Shown here: piece after piece, positions 1 to 6,546 of the stretch
How positions within the stretch are numbered: position 1 is the stretch's first letter
Layout of the letters: each line of letters opens with the position of its first letter
From: Candidatus Omnitrophota bacterium
GTDB taxonomy: Bacteria > Omnitrophota > Gorgyraeia > Velamenicoccales > Velamenicoccaceae
NCBI GenBank assembly: GCA_028717105.1
Contig: JAQUOM010000056.1
Location: forward strand, 1-10,616
DNA: 10,616 bases
Direction of reading: 5' to 3'
Notes under the pieces: model-generated
The model's input: the letters and a program-made list of their open reading frames with translations, nothing else
Told to the model about the DNA's origin: nothing
Databases searched by the model: none
Made by a program: the position numbers and the translations under genes

Positions 1-1084
1 CTTGTTTAATGCGCAGGCCGCACTTCCGGGCGGCCTCCTCCACCGGCGCCTTTCCGTTCAGGCGAAAGACGCCCTTATCCAAAGACTCGATCATCTTCTC
101 CGGGGCCTTGAACTCGTCATTGATCTCCCCGAAGATCTCCTCTAAGATGTCTTCCAGCGTCACGAGCCCCGACGTCCCGCCGTACTCATCGACAACGACG
201 GCCAGCCTGGCATCCTGTTTATAAAAATCCTTGATAAGGTCGCTGATCCTTTTGGTGGCGGGGACAAACATCACGGGTTTGACCAGATCCGCCACGGGTT
301 TTTCGACTCCAAGGAACAAATCTTTGGCGAACACGACGCCCTGGATATTATCGAAAGACCCCTTGTAGACGGGGAGTTTGGAATGCATGCCTGCGCGGGC
401 TGCTTCGCGGGCCTTATCGGCATCCCAATCCAGCGAGATCGCCTTGATATCCATACGCGGCGTCATGATCTCCTGGGCCGTTGTCACGGTCAGTTCCAGG
501 ATCGAAACGACCATCTCCTTTTCGCTTTTGCCGACAATGCCGTGTTTGTGGACGACTTCGATAACGGTCTTGAATTCCTCTTCTGTCAGGGTCGGCTCCT
601 TCTTCGGCTGCCACTTCAAAGCGGAGATGATCCCGTCGCAGATTCTCGACGACAAAAACAGGAACGGACGAAAGAGGCGCCCGAAGAAATACAGAGGGCC
701 GGAGACGATATAGCTGATCCGTTCATTATTATGGATGGCGATGGTCTTGGGCGTCACCTCGCCGAACAAAAGAAGGATGAACGTCGTCACGCCGATCGAA
801 ATACTGACGCCCGCCTGGCCAAAAAGATCTATGAGCAAAGACGTCATGATCGCGACGATCGCGATATTCACAAGGGTGTTCCCGGCCAGGATGGTCGTGA
901 GACACCGCAAAGGATTCTCCATAAGCCCGACGATCCTGGAAGTATCCTTACCGCTCTGGGCGAGCCTTCTGATCTTGATGGAATCAAGGGAAAACAAGGC
1001 CGTCTCAGAGGCGGAGAAAAACGCCGAGAAGGACAAGAAAACGGCGAGCAGGACGAATTTAAGGATAACCGGGTGTGTCATCAT
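1..1084 (-). CDS. HlyC/CorC-family CNNM-CBS membrane transporter (3' end beyond window)
   Basis: Reading the minus strand from 1084 gives 361 residues with no stop before the window edge, so the C-terminus is missing. Residues about 5-150 form a CNNM (DUF21) membrane domain with hydrophobic segments near 7-26, 60-85 and 93-110 and the conserved FGEVTPKT at 107-114. MTPR at 207-210 opens the CBS pair, whose second half carries VVVDEYGGTSGLVTLEDILEE at 296-316. From about 340 the CorC/HlyC C-terminal domain begins and is cut. The family is inner-membrane proteins linked to magnesium or cobalt efflux; the older hemolysin name is not a reliable function. Two ATG codons stand in tandem (1084 and 1081) and no strong ribosome site separates them, so either may be used. 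The start lies 3 bp after the YggT stop, so translation is probably coupled. Family assignment is secure; the transported ion is not known. Confidence 0.93.
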   Translation of the reverse strand, partial: MMTHPVILKFVLLAVFLSFSAFFSASETALFSLDSIKIRRLAQSGKDTSRIVGLMENPLRCLTTILAGNTLVNIAIVAIMTSLLIDLFGQAGVSISIGVTTFILLLFGEVTPKTIAIHNNERISYIVSGPLYFFGRLFRPFLFLSSRICDGIISALKWQPKKEPTLTEEEFKTVIEVVHKHGIVGKSEKEMVVSILELTVTTAQEIMTPRMDIKAISLDWDADKAREAARAGMHSKLPVYKGSFDNIQGVVFAKDLFLGVEKPVADLVKPVMFVPATKRISDLIKDFYKQDARLAVVVDEYGGTSGLVTLEDILEEIFGEINDEFKAPEKMIESLDKGVFRLNGKAPVEEAARKCGLRIKQ

Positions 1085-1087
1085 GGA

Positions 1088-1393
1088 TCAGGCGCGAAGC
1101 TGCAGGCTCAGGTCGAACAGTGTCCGGACAAGAAAAAACTTGCAAAAGATCACAAGAAAAATCGCGATGACAGGAGAAATATCGATGCCGAAGCGCAGCA
1201 TTGGCGGCAAGGCGCGGCGAATGGGAGCCAGCACGGGCTCCGTCACGGTATGCAAAAACTGAACGATCGGATTAAACGGATCGGGACTGACCCAGCTGAC
1301 AAGGGCGCGGATGATGATGATCCAGGAATACGCCGTGAGGGCCATATCAAGCACCTGCGCGGCCGCGGATAACAGATTTGAGATGACGAACAC
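1088..1393 (-). CDS. YggT-family small membrane protein
   Basis: This 101-residue protein has two hydrophobic stretches (about 5-33 and 66-93) around a polar loop containing the conserved SWVSPDPFNPIVQFLHTVTEPVLAPIRR at about 33-60, the hallmark of the YggT family. Members are integral membrane proteins, in some bacteria connected with osmotic stress, cell shape or division; the biochemical role is not established. The start is GTG. It is chosen because a GGAGG ribosome site lies nine bases upstream (1403-1407) and a near-consensus promoter lies just before that. The gene is followed after 3 bp by the CNNM-CBS transporter, so the two are probably one operon. Length is normal for a single-repeat member. 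Confidence 0.92.
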   Translation of the reverse strand: MFVISNLLSAAAQVLDMALTAYSWIIIIRALVSWVSPDPFNPIVQFLHTVTEPVLAPIRRALPPMLRFGIDISPVIAIFLVIFCKFFLVRTLFDLSLQLRA

Positions 1394-1402
1394 GTTGGAA
1401 AG

Positions 1403-1407
1403 CCTCC
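1403..1407 (-). promoter_or_regulatory. Ribosome binding site deciding the GTG start of the YggT gene
   Basis: On the minus strand GGAGG stands nine bases before the GTG at 1393-1391. The frame beginning at this GTG gives a full-length YggT, so the GTG start is well supported. Confidence 0.7.
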
Positions 1408-1413
1408 ATAATG

Positions 1414-1442
1414 TTTATAGCAAATCCTCACCGGCCGGTCAA
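1414..1442 (-). promoter_or_regulatory. Sigma-70-type promoter for the yggT-hlyC/corC pair
   Basis: On the minus strand TTGACC (1442-1437) and TATAAA (1419-1414) are separated by exactly 17 bases. Each hexamer matches the consensus at five of six positions. Transcription would begin about 20 nt before the GTG start, leaving the GGAGG site close to the 5' end. The -35 hexamer sits in the spacer of a perfect inverted repeat (1430-1450). The prediction rests on sequence match only. Confidence 0.65.
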
Positions 1443-1450
1443 GGGCCGGT
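1430..1450. repeat. Perfect 7-bp inverted repeat around the -35 box
   Basis: ACCGGCC (1430-1436) and GGCCGGT (1444-1450) are exact reverse complements with a 7-base spacer that contains the -35 hexamer. The repeat starts immediately after the HAD stop codon. In RNA it would fold as a GC-rich hairpin, but no U-run follows, so it is not a standard terminator. It could be an operator over the promoter, a 3'-end stabilising hairpin for the HAD mRNA, or both. Confidence 0.6.
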
Positions 1451-2101
1451 TTAGGGCTTAAGGCAAAAGCCCTTCTTGAATTGCCCAAGGTCGGAAAAAA
1501 GATAATCCGGCTTTTCCCGCTTAAGCTCTTTTAAAGTGCTTGAGCCGGTGGCGATGGCGGCTGTCGTAACGCCGGCACGCCTGCCTGTCTGGACATCAAT
1601 TGCCATGTCGCCGATATAGACCGCGTCCTTCGGGGCCGCGCCGAAGCCCTTCAAGATCTCGCGCAGGATCAAGGGGTGAGGCTTGCCGAACCGGAGACGA
1701 TCGGCGCACAGGACCCTGTCAAATAGCCGCTCCGCCCCCAGACAACCGATAATGATCCGGGTAAAGCGTGTCGGCCGGTTGCTGGCGACGGCAAGCTTGG
1801 CCCCCTTCCTTTTTAGCTCTCCTAAAAGCCCCCGGGCATGCGGCATCCAGGAAACGCCGCCTTTCAGATCACGGGCGTGTCTTTGACGATAACACGCCAG
1901 GACTTTCGCCAAGCGCCCCGGAGGGACAAAGGGCTTCAAAAGATTTCTGTCGCCCCACCCGACGGCAGACCTGATACGCCCTTCTTTCTGAACGGGATAT
2001 CCGAACGCGCTCATGCAACCGTTAAAACTGCGGACAATGGCCGGATAAGCATCCACAAGCGTTCCGTCGAGATCGAAGATATAAATTTGAGGATGGACCA
2101 T
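1451..2101 (-). CDS. HAD-superfamily hydrolase, phosphoglycolate phosphatase type
   Basis: The 216-residue protein carries all four HAD motifs. These are DLDGT at 10-14 (nucleophile D10 and acid/base D12), ASN at 106-108, the lysine in FGKPHP near 130, and GDMAID at 164-169. The helical cap between motifs I and II (about 16-85) is the C1 type seen in Gph/PGP phosphatases. It probably removes phosphate from a small cytosolic metabolite; phosphoglycolate is the family default, and the substrate cannot be read from sequence. The ATG at 2101 gives the normal short lead-in to motif I. The ribosome site (AGGG about seven bases upstream) is weak. A terminator lies between this gene and its upstream neighbour, so it needs read-through or an unseen promoter. 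It is separated from yggT by a hairpin and a new promoter. Confidence 0.88.
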   Translation of the reverse strand: MVHPQIYIFDLDGTLVDAYPAIVRSFNGCMSAFGYPVQKEGRIRSAVGWGDRNLLKPFVPPGRLAKVLACYRQRHARDLKGGVSWMPHARGLLGELKRKGAKLAVASNRPTRFTRIIIGCLGAERLFDRVLCADRLRFGKPHPLILREILKGFGAAPKDAVYIGDMAIDVQTGRRAGVTTAAIATGSSTLKELKREKPDYLFSDLGQFKKGFCLKP

Positions 2102-2138
2102 CGTGGACCCTAAAAAACCGTTGCTGGCTCCCCGCGAA

Positions 2139-2170
2139 AGAAAACCCCCAAGAAAGCCAGGGGGTTTTCT
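2139..2170 (-). terminator. Rho-independent terminator, symmetrical
   Basis: AGAAAACCCCC (2139-2149) and GGGGGTTTTCT (2160-2170) form a perfect 11-bp stem with a 10-base loop. Read on the minus strand the U-rich arm continues as TTTTCTTTC, so it ends transcripts of the secreted-protein gene whose stop lies 30 bp before it. The A-rich other flank means it could also act on plus-strand transcripts, though no plus-strand gene is seen. Confidence 0.88.
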
Positions 2171-2200
2171 GTAGAGATATCCTGTCTTGAAAGCCTGCGC

Positions 2201-3031
2201 TTATTCCGACCCGCCCGCTGTCTCTATTTCGTCTTGCGGAATGGACATATCCGTCGCCGACGGCTGTTCGACAATCGGCTCTTCAGCCAGAAACGCCTCT
2301 TCCTGCGCCGTGTCTTCCACGGGCGTTGCGACGGCATCGACCGCTATATCTTCCGAAGCTGTCTTTGCCGGAACCGCCGCGGCAGGCTCTTCTACCGGCG
2401 ACGAATCATCTTTCGGCTGTCCCGCGGCAGGCCTGTCCACGACGATCATCTCGACCATGCTCTGGCCGGCCTGCATCCTGTAATCCGCCGTGATATGGTC
2501 TCCCGGCGCGATCTCCGTTGCATCCTTAACATTTTCGAACAGGGTCTTGTCTTTAAGCTTCAAGACCGTCTTGACCTCTTCATACGTGTTGTAATCCAAA
2601 TGCTTGATGGTGATCGAAGATGAAGACGGGTCGACAGAAACTACCTCGCCCCAGACCCATTCCGTCGGGGCCTCTTCATCCTTGATCTCCATGACCTGGA
2701 TGGCCGGCACGGTTTCCACCGGGGCAGGGACAGGCTTCTGCCCCGGATCCTGAGCGGCAGCCGGTTCTTCTTGCGCAACCCCTTGCCCTTCTTGCGCCTG
2801 GGGAGGCGGCGCCGCTTCGGCGGTTTGGGACTGCATCGCCTCGGGCGCAACGACCTCCTCCATCTGGTTCAATACCACAGGGACATCCGGCGGCGCGTTC
2901 TCTTCGAGCGCCGGCATTGCCGCTTCCGGAACCGCCCCCTCTTCATTCTCCTGTGCCTGAAGGCCGGATACTGCCAGAAATAAAACGCAGGCCACGGCAC
3001 CGATCGCCTTCCCTCCCCTAAAAGCAGACAT
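2201..3031 (-). CDS. Secreted Pro/Ala/Glu-rich protein with a small central beta-like domain, unknown function
   Basis: I do not recognise this as a named family. From the first ATG (3034) it would be 277 residues; the second ATG at 3031 has better ribosome-site spacing. In 277-residue numbering, a basic start, a hydrophobic core (11-23) and LQAQ near 25-28 make a Sec signal peptide, so it is exported. Residues about 29-120 are low-complexity and rich in Ala, Pro, Glu and Gln. Residues about 125-200 look folded (EWVWGEVVSVD, then SSITIKHLDY, TVLKLKDKTLFENV, APGDHITADYRM), a pattern like the DUF5666 or other OB-type small beta barrels. The tail (201-277) is again acidic and disordered. It is likely a periplasmic or surface protein with flexible arms. 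It follows the methyltransferase-like gene by about 57 bp and ends at a strong terminator. A perfect TTGACA at 3112-3107 lies upstream, but no good -10 accompanies it. Confidence 0.75.
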   Translation of the reverse strand: MSAFRGGKAIGAVACVLFLAVSGLQAQENEEGAVPEAAMPALEENAPPDVPVVLNQMEEVVAPEAMQSQTAEAAPPPQAQEGQGVAQEEPAAAQDPGQKPVPAPVETVPAIQVMEIKDEEAPTEWVWGEVVSVDPSSSSITIKHLDYNTYEEVKTVLKLKDKTLFENVKDATEIAPGDHITADYRMQAGQSMVEMIVVDRPAAGQPKDDSSPVEEPAAAVPAKTASEDIAVDAVATPVEDTAQEEAFLAEEPIVEQPSATDMSIPQDEIETAGGSE

Positions 3032-3037
3032 CATGCA

Positions 3038-3045
3038 CCTCCCTT
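3038..3045 (-). promoter_or_regulatory. Strong ribosome binding site for the secreted protein
   Basis: AAGGGAGG on the minus strand lies 6 bases before the second of two tandem ATG codons (3031) but only 3 before the first (3034). This favours initiation at the second ATG. Confidence 0.7.
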
Positions 3046-3088
3046 AAGAACCTCGGGGGCCTTGAAGCGCACCGAGTCCTTTTTGAAC

Positions 3089-4129
3089 CTATCCGTTAAA
3101 ATAAGATGTCAATCTTCCGGCCAACTCCGTGCAGGCCGCAAAGGCCTTTTGCGTCAATTCCGAAGACAAAGCGCTGCAACCGCAGCTGGTCGTCACCAAG
3201 GCCCCGTTGGCCAGGACATCTTTGCGTTGCATCAGTTCTTTCCAGATGCGTTCCAAGAGCCCCGGCTGCAGGATATCCTCGTTATTAGGCACGATCCCCA
3301 AGGCGGGGATGCCGCCTTTCTTCAAAAACCTGACAAGCGCCTTGTCGTACAACAACAATTTATCATAATAACTGTAGGCGTCAAAATTCAAAATGTCGAT
3401 ATGGGTCTCGAGGACCAACTCCCAATCCGTATTCCCGCAACAATGGAGCCCCGCCAGGGCCCCGTTCTCATGGATCAGCGAAACAAGCCTGTTGATCTTT
3501 TCTATAATGGTCGCCTTCGGCAGGGAACACTGGCTCGTCCCGACAGCCACCAGGTAGGGTTCGTCAATAAAAATAATCACCCGGGTCCGGCCGGTCACGC
3601 GCAGATGACGGACCAGCCAGGCGCTCTTCATGGCTAAAAGCCCGTCGAGCATCTCAAAAAGCTCGGGATTATAAATAATGGGGTTCTTGCGCTCGTCTAA
3701 AAGCGTCAGGCCCAGGCTGATCGGGCCGATAACCTGCCCCTTGACCCATCGGTCCCATCTGGCCACCATCAATTTTTCGCTTAAAGCATAGAGGCCCTCG
3801 GCATAGGGGCGGCCGATCGAAAAATAATCCACTTTGGAAGCCTGGATCTTCTGAAAACATTCTTCGAATCTCACCAGGTAATCTTCCGCTTCAGTATCCA
3901 CCCAGACGGATTTCCTGGCTTCGTCCACATGGATCCCCGGCAGGTTCTCCGTAAACTGAACATACATATTCTCACAAAAAGAACGGCGGGGCATCTGAGG
4001 CCAAAAAGGGATATGCCGCTCGAATTGCTGCAAAATATTTTCTACGGCATCGGCGGCATCGGCATACGAGACGCTTCCTACGCCGGTCGCCAGGTATTTA
4101 TGTTGAAGGTCTTTTAGGATGTCGCTCAT
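3089..4129 (-). CDS. MetE-core / URO-D-superfamily zinc-dependent methyltransferase-like protein
   Basis: The 346-residue protein is a single TIM-barrel of the MetE/uroporphyrinogen decarboxylase superfamily, about half the size of full MetE and lacking its N-terminal folate-binding half. Landmarks are KGQVIGPIS at 130-138, FIDEP at 187-191, LHCCGNTDW at 228-236, ILNFDAYSY at 246-254 and TTSCGC at 313-318. H229 and C231 form the H-x-C pair that binds zinc in MetE, and C316 or C318 fits the third cysteine ligand, so a metal-activated thiol acceptor is expected. Known short relatives (core-MetE, MtaA-type enzymes) move methyl groups between corrinoids and thiols such as homocysteine. The methyl donor and acceptor here are not known, and URO-D activity is unlikely given the zinc motif. 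The start has an AGGA site 6 bases upstream. The gene lies 33 bp after the LacI-type regulator, so co-transcription is probable. Confidence 0.8.
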   Translation of the reverse strand: MSDILKDLQHKYLATGVGSVSYADAADAVENILQQFERHIPFWPQMPRRSFCENMYVQFTENLPGIHVDEARKSVWVDTEAEDYLVRFEECFQKIQASKVDYFSIGRPYAEGLYALSEKLMVARWDRWVKGQVIGPISLGLTLLDERKNPIIYNPELFEMLDGLLAMKSAWLVRHLRVTGRTRVIIFIDEPYLVAVGTSQCSLPKATIIEKINRLVSLIHENGALAGLHCCGNTDWELVLETHIDILNFDAYSYYDKLLLYDKALVRFLKKGGIPALGIVPNNEDILQPGLLERIWKELMQRKDVLANGALVTTSCGCSALSSELTQKAFAACTELAGRLTSYFNG

Positions 4130-4162
4130 CGAACGTCCTGGATCTTCGGCTCTCTTGCTGCC

Positions 4163-5179
4163 TTAAGCCACGGTTTTCTTGGGCGGGCAGGCCGAATCCC
4201 TGATCACGATTTCCGCCGGAAGTACAATCCGGTTCAGCTGGCGATCGGGGTCCTGCATGCGCAAATAAAGCTCTTTGACCGCAGCCTCGGCCATCTCTTT
4301 GATAGGCTGGCGGACCGTCGTCAGGGCCACAGGCCCGTAGAGACAGACCGGGTCGTCGTCAAACCCCACAACGGAAATATCTTCGGGGACCTTGAGCCCG
4401 CCTTCGATAAAAGCGGAAACCATCTCCATGGCCATATCGTCGGATGAAGCAAACACCGCCGTGGCTTTCAGCGGAAGTTCCAGGAGCTTCTCGGCCGCGG
4501 CGCGCGCTGATTTCCGCGAATAATCCCCGCGCAAAACCAGCTCTTCATTGACCGCCAGGCCCGCTTTTTTCAAAGCCGTCTTGTAGCCCTCCAGCCGGTC
4601 CTGAGCGGCCTGTGTCAGGATATCTCCCGTGACAAACGCGATCCTGCTATGGCCCAAATGGACCAGATACTCCGTGATCGCCTCCGCGCCGCCGGCATTA
4701 TCGACGCTGACGCTGGAAATCTCCATGTCGCTGGACAAATAATTCATCAGGACGACGGGCGTGCCGGCCTTTTGAAAATCTTCGACATGCTGGCGGTTAT
4801 TGATGATGTCGGCAAAAACCACGCCGCCGACGGCCGCCGCATTGATGGACGTCTTGCCGTCCGTCAGGTGCAGGAGGAAATCCACGCGCAGGGCGTCACA
4901 GGCGATGCCCACGCTGCGGAAGACCTCCATCGCGTAAAAAGAATAAAAGATCCCTTCGTAACGGGGGATCTCCAGGCCGATGGTATAGTTGGAACCGCTG
5001 GCCAGGCGTTGCGCCGAGAGATTCGGCTTAAAATTCAACCGGCGGATGACATCTTCGACTTTTCTGCGGTTCTCTTCTTTGACCGACGGAAATTTATTGA
5101 TCACCCTGGAAACGGTCGTGATAGAGACACCCGCGGCGCGGGCGACGTCTTCGATGCCGACAGCTTTCTTCCTGGCCAT
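4163..5179 (-). CDS. LacI-family transcriptional regulator
   Basis: From the ATG at 5179 the protein has 338 residues, the usual LacI length. An N-terminal helix-turn-helix (IEDVARAAGVSITTVSRVIN, about 9-28) and the hinge KPNLSAQRLASG (about 51-62) are followed by a periplasmic-binding-type sensor domain. That domain includes the conserved HLGHSRIAFVTGD, AVFASSDDMAMEMV and VPEDISVVGFDD. It is a cytosolic DNA-binding repressor or activator, usually answering a sugar or sugar phosphate. The reading frame stays open to 5296, but that extension runs through an intergenic hairpin and is unlike the family. An alternative ATG at 5209, with AAGG 6 bases before it, would add ten residues and cannot be excluded. 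A 13-base palindrome just upstream may be its own operator. The zinc methyltransferase-like gene follows closely and is a candidate target; no ligand can be named. Confidence 0.93.
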   Translation of the reverse strand: MARKKAVGIEDVARAAGVSITTVSRVINKFPSVKEENRRKVEDVIRRLNFKPNLSAQRLASGSNYTIGLEIPRYEGIFYSFYAMEVFRSVGIACDALRVDFLLHLTDGKTSINAAAVGGVVFADIINNRQHVEDFQKAGTPVVLMNYLSSDMEISSVSVDNAGGAEAITEYLVHLGHSRIAFVTGDILTQAAQDRLEGYKTALKKAGLAVNEELVLRGDYSRKSARAAAEKLLELPLKATAVFASSDDMAMEMVSAFIEGGLKVPEDISVVGFDDDPVCLYGPVALTTVRQPIKEMAEAAVKELYLRMQDPDRQLNRIVLPAEIVIRDSACPPKKTVA

Positions 5180-5209
5180 TTTTCCCCTGTTTTTTTTAAA
5201 CTGTGCCAT

Positions 5210-5222
5210 TCGAAGCCTTCGA
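5210..5222. promoter_or_regulatory. Odd palindrome upstream of the LacI-family gene, possible operator
   Basis: TCGAAG and CTTCGA flank a single C, giving a perfect 13-base inverted repeat 31 bases before the preferred start. LacI proteins bind such short palindromes and often repress themselves, but most of their sites have an even length with a central CG. The assignment is therefore tentative. Confidence 0.3.
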
Positions 5223-5250
5223 CTACAAACACCCGAGGCTTCAAAAGAAA

Positions 5251-5317
5251 AGGTTAAGGTTAGGGTTGAGGTTAAGAAAAAACAAGAATCTCTCAACCCT
5301 CACCTTATCCTTAACCT
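5251..5317 (-). terminator. Terminator-like hairpin made of degenerate hexamer repeats
   Basis: The left arm (5251-5276) is four tandem hexamers of the form RGGTTR: AGGTTA, AGGTTA, GGGTTG, AGGTTA. The right arm (5292-5317), read on the other strand, is AGGTTA, AGGATA, AGGTGA, GGGTTG. The outer nine bases pair perfectly and the inner part pairs imperfectly around a 15-base spacer. On the minus strand it begins 7 bases after the stop of the coiled-coil gene and is followed by TTTTCTTTT, as in an intrinsic terminator. Its position between two genes also argues against the longer reading of the LacI gene. Termination is inferred, not proven. Confidence 0.6.
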
Positions 5318-5324
5318 GAATTTA

Positions 5325-6530
5325 TTAGCTAACCAGGTCGCCGATCTTAAGCTTGGCTCCGGACGAAAGGGACTTAATGTCGGCCGCGGCGATCTCTTTG
5401 CGGATCTGGATCACCTCTAAACTGGCGACCTTTTCGGTGTTCCTGTAAACATTGAACGTCTGGCCGACCTTGACCCCGTCCTCCTCCCCTAAATCGATGA
5501 TGACAAAATTATTCTCGTCGTTGATCGCCAGGATCTGGCCGGCCCCCGGCTTGGATCCCTGGGAGGTGCTTTGCGGTTCAGCGGCCTTGACCACGATGGG
5601 CTGCAATTGGACGACACGGCTGTCCTTGACGCTGGCTTCTTTGGCTTCTGTCCGCGCGGCCTTCAGGTCGTCCTTCACCTGAATAATCTGGTCCACCCGG
5701 TCCTGAAGGATCTGATCAAGTTCAGACAAACGCTTGGAAAGGATCTCCCGTTCCTGCTGGAGATCGACAAGCCTGCCTTCCAGAGATGTCTTCTTGTCGC
5801 CTAAGGCCATCAGACGGCTCTTGAGTTCGAAATTCTCCTGACGAATCGCCTCCAGCTGATCGGTGATCGCCTTTTTATCACGCTTTTCCCGAACCAGGTC
5901 TTCCGAGAGGCTCTCGGCAAGTTTTTCATTATAAACCATCTTTCTCTCCAGATCCATCCGGGCCTGGTTGACCGTCTTGAACTGAAGGTCGAGCTTGCGG
6001 CCCTCTTCCATGGCCTTCTCGCCTTTGAGCTGAGCGTCCGCCAGCTGAGACTTTAAATTCTGCACTTCGATCTCAAGCGCGGCCTTGTCTTTGAGAACCC
6101 TGGCCCAGTAAACATCATCTTCAGAGGATGTCGTAGAAACGGTATAGGAAACGCCCCCCGTTTCTTTAAGCTTGGCCGCCTCTTCCGACAACGATTTGTT
6201 CTCCTTGATCAACTCCTGCAGGCGGTCCACGACACTGGCCCTCTCCTTGGTCACCAGGTCGAAATTGGACTTCAATTTATCGTGCTCTTTTGACAACGAG
6301 TCGAACTTTGCGCGCAGGTCGCTTAATTCCGCATCCAGCTTCTTACGGGAAATCTGAAGGCTATTGAGCTGATTGGTCAGGCTCTGGCGCTCTGAGGAGA
6401 ACTCCTGTTCTTTGATGGTGAATTCGTTCCGGAGGGATTTGTTGACGGTGTTAAGCTGAAAGGCGATCACGAGCGCAGCAGCGCATACGACGGCAAGTCC
6501 AACGAGCAATATTTTGATTTTATTGTTCAT
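5325..6530 (-). CDS. Membrane-anchored coiled-coil protein with FlgT-C-like terminal domain
   Basis: The 401-residue protein starts at an ATG preceded by a near-perfect ribosome site (AAGGAGG at 6541-6535). Residues 5-24 are one hydrophobic segment with a short basic N-terminus, so it is an inner-membrane anchor or uncleaved signal. Residues about 28-115 and 145-300 are heptad-rich, charged coiled coils, broken by a Ser/Thr/Gly-rich stretch at 121-140. After a Pro/Ser/Gly linker (about 310-330) comes a compact domain (331-401) with GQILAINDENNFVIIDLGEEDGVKVGQTFNVYR and ending KIGDLVS. This resembles the FlgT C-terminal-like beta domain found on many coiled-coil envelope proteins of PVC-type bacteria. 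It probably spans the periplasm as a rod or tether; partners are unknown. It is the first gene after a clear promoter and a highly structured leader, and appears to be transcribed alone up to the hexamer hairpin. Confidence 0.82.
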   Translation of the reverse strand: MNNKIKILLVGLAVVCAAALVIAFQLNTVNKSLRNEFTIKEQEFSSERQSLTNQLNSLQISRKKLDAELSDLRAKFDSLSKEHDKLKSNFDLVTKERASVVDRLQELIKENKSLSEEAAKLKETGGVSYTVSTTSSEDDVYWARVLKDKAALEIEVQNLKSQLADAQLKGEKAMEEGRKLDLQFKTVNQARMDLERKMVYNEKLAESLSEDLVREKRDKKAITDQLEAIRQENFELKSRLMALGDKKTSLEGRLVDLQQEREILSKRLSELDQILQDRVDQIIQVKDDLKAARTEAKEASVKDSRVVQLQPIVVKAAEPQSTSQGSKPGAGQILAINDENNFVIIDLGEEDGVKVGQTFNVYRNTEKVASLEVIQIRKEIAAADIKSLSSGAKLKIGDLVS

Positions 6531-6534
6531 TACA

Positions 6535-6541
6535 CCTCCTT
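6535..6541 (-). promoter_or_regulatory. Ribosome binding site of the coiled-coil protein gene
   Basis: AAGGAGG on the minus strand lies 4 bases before the ATG at 6530. It fixes this start against an upstream in-frame TTG at 6641 that has no ribosome site and would translate the structured leader. Confidence 0.75.
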
Positions 6542-6546
6542 GATGA

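Noticed and set aside
383..1372. Long plus-strand reading frame of 329 codons
   Set aside because: It is antisense to the clear CNNM-CBS and YggT genes; its composition is highly charged and low in hydrophobic residues, as expected for a shadow frame.
3107..3112. Perfect TTGACA upstream of the secreted-protein gene
   Set aside because: It lies at the 3' end of the methyltransferase-like gene and no acceptable -10 hexamer is found 15-19 bases downstream, so it is not called as a promoter.
4649..5257. Plus-strand reading frame of 202 codons
   Set aside because: It is a shadow of the LacI-family gene and crosses its conserved helix-turn-helix region.
5180..5296. N-terminal extension of the LacI-family protein
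   Set aside because: It would translate part of the hexamer hairpin and adds residues unlike the family; the normal LacI start is at 5179 (or possibly 5209).
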